NCBI RefSeq assembly: GCF_946479965.1
Contig: NZ_CAMLHX010000043.1
Span: forward strand, 1-34,061
DNA: 34,061 bases
Reading direction: 5' to 3'
Source of the DNA: an uncultured Mucilaginibacter sp.
GTDB taxonomy: Bacteria; Bacteroidota; Bacteroidia; Sphingobacteriales; Sphingobacteriaceae
Position numbers and translations under genes: made by a program. The notes under the pieces are model-generated. The model did not search any database and was not told where the DNA came from. It saw only the letters and a program-made list of their open reading frames with translations. Numbering within the stretch: position 1 is the first letter of the stretch; each line of letters opens with the position of its first letter. This document shows positions 33,601 to 34,061 of the stretch, piece after piece.

Positions 33601-34061
33601 GTTTTCTGTTTTTTCTTCTTTGCTGCCGGAAACAGTACATTATTCAATATCAACCGATAGCCGGGTGAGTTAGGATGCAATTTGAGATCTGTTTGCGGCG
33701 AACCTGGTGAATGCTGGTAATCCTCAGGGTCATGGCCTCCGTAAAACGTCCATTGTCCTTTGCCGAATTCACCGTGTATGTAGCGTGCTTCGCCTTCGGT
33801 TTTCTGCTCACCCATAATGATAACACCTGGTTTCAGTAGATCTTTATCAAAGGCCGTAGCTAACCCAATAAAACCTTTCAACACCCTTTCATGATCCTGG
33901 GTAAGCATGCTGGGAACAATATCCCATTTGGCCGAAAAATCAAATAGCGTAAAAAAGTCTGTAGCCATTGGAACCCTGTTCAACGTGCGGGTATCAATAT
34001 TACTAAACTTACGTGCCCGCGGGCCCAATTGCAGTGTAAAATTTTGGAACGCGAAGGTTTG
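33597..34061 (-). CDS. 'Asparagine synthetase B'-like protein, C-terminal part (5' end outside window)
   Basis: The frame is open to the right edge, so the N-terminal part is missing; 154 residues are visible. The segments KFSNIDTRTLNRVP, FFTLFDFSAKWD, GEARYIHGEFGKGQWTFYGGHDPEDYQH and HPNSPGYRLILNNVLFPAAKKKKQKT match from memory a Bacteroidota family that databases label asparagine synthetase B. The visible part has the look of a ThuA/glutamine-amidotransferase-like fold rather than the ATP-pyrophosphatase domain of real AsnB, so the label is probably misleading and the function unknown. It is convergent with the porin gene. Confidence 0.85.
   Translation of the reverse strand, partial: QTFAFQNFTLQLGPRARKFSNIDTRTLNRVPMATDFFTLFDFSAKWDIVPSMLTQDHERVLKGFIGLATAFDKDLLKPGVIIMGEQKTEGEARYIHGEFGKGQWTFYGGHDPEDYQHSPGSPQTDLKLHPNSPGYRLILNNVLFPAAKKKKQKT

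Overview
The window reads as chromosomal DNA of a Bacteroidota bacterium, most likely Sphingobacteriaceae (Pedobacter or Mucilaginibacter relatives). The reasons are a cluster of phylum-typical families: a Porin_10-like outer-membrane protein, a CCDC81-type HU plus SPOR protein, a DUF6496-like small basic protein, the Bacteroidota 'asparagine synthetase B'-like protein, and many beta-barrels. Shine-Dalgarno sites are weak and several genes have TAnnTTTG-like promoter boxes. There is no rRNA, tRNA, CRISPR array, transposase, integrase or phage gene that I can see.

Layout. 1-2068: lysine synthesis (3' part of an aspartate kinase, then lysA). 2079-3299 (-): Bcr/CflA-type efflux pump. 3468-4688: Omp85-type barrel. 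4707-7518: soluble multi-PAS histidine kinase divergent from a receiver-only response regulator. 7638-8169: RRM/RGG RNA-binding protein with a terminator. 8214-11147: M16 peptidase. 11331-11693: second receiver-only regulator. 11933-20632: a long co-directional run encoding a TPR protein, a plugless barrel, an HU-SPOR membrane protein, ExbB, ExbD, a TonB-like transducer, a lipoprotein and a KOW protein. 20664-24945: small membrane protein, GH29 fucosidase, GH10 xylanase and a secreted unknown. 25082-27373: folC and a Gfo/Idh/MocA oxidoreductase. 27433-28171: secreted unknown and DUF6496 protein. 28315-33519: AI-2E-type permease, then overlapping lpxK, purine nucleoside phosphorylase and porin. 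33597-34061 (-): 3' part of an asparagine-synthetase-B-like gene.

How parts work together. The 11.9-20.4 kb operon looks like a complete energised envelope machine: ExbB/ExbD harvest proton-motive force, the TonB-like protein carries it across the periplasm, the barrel with a TonB-box-like segment is the likely outer-membrane client, the TPR protein is a periplasmic scaffold, and the HU-SPOR protein could join cytoplasmic DNA to septal peptidoglycan. The hydrolases between this operon and folC give plant-polysaccharide capacity without a local SusC/SusD pair.

The most unusual signal is not a gene. Gene ends carry degenerate tandem words with a period of 7 (sometimes 8) bases, each locus using a different word, often directly after or across a stop codon. 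One such repeat lies in frame inside lysA, one supplies the tonB start codon, and two distant loci share the same pair of words in swapped order. Other points worth attention are a 20-bp perfect palindrome with helically phased direct repeats upstream of the xylanase, and three DnaA-box-like 9-mers upstream of the TPR gene.
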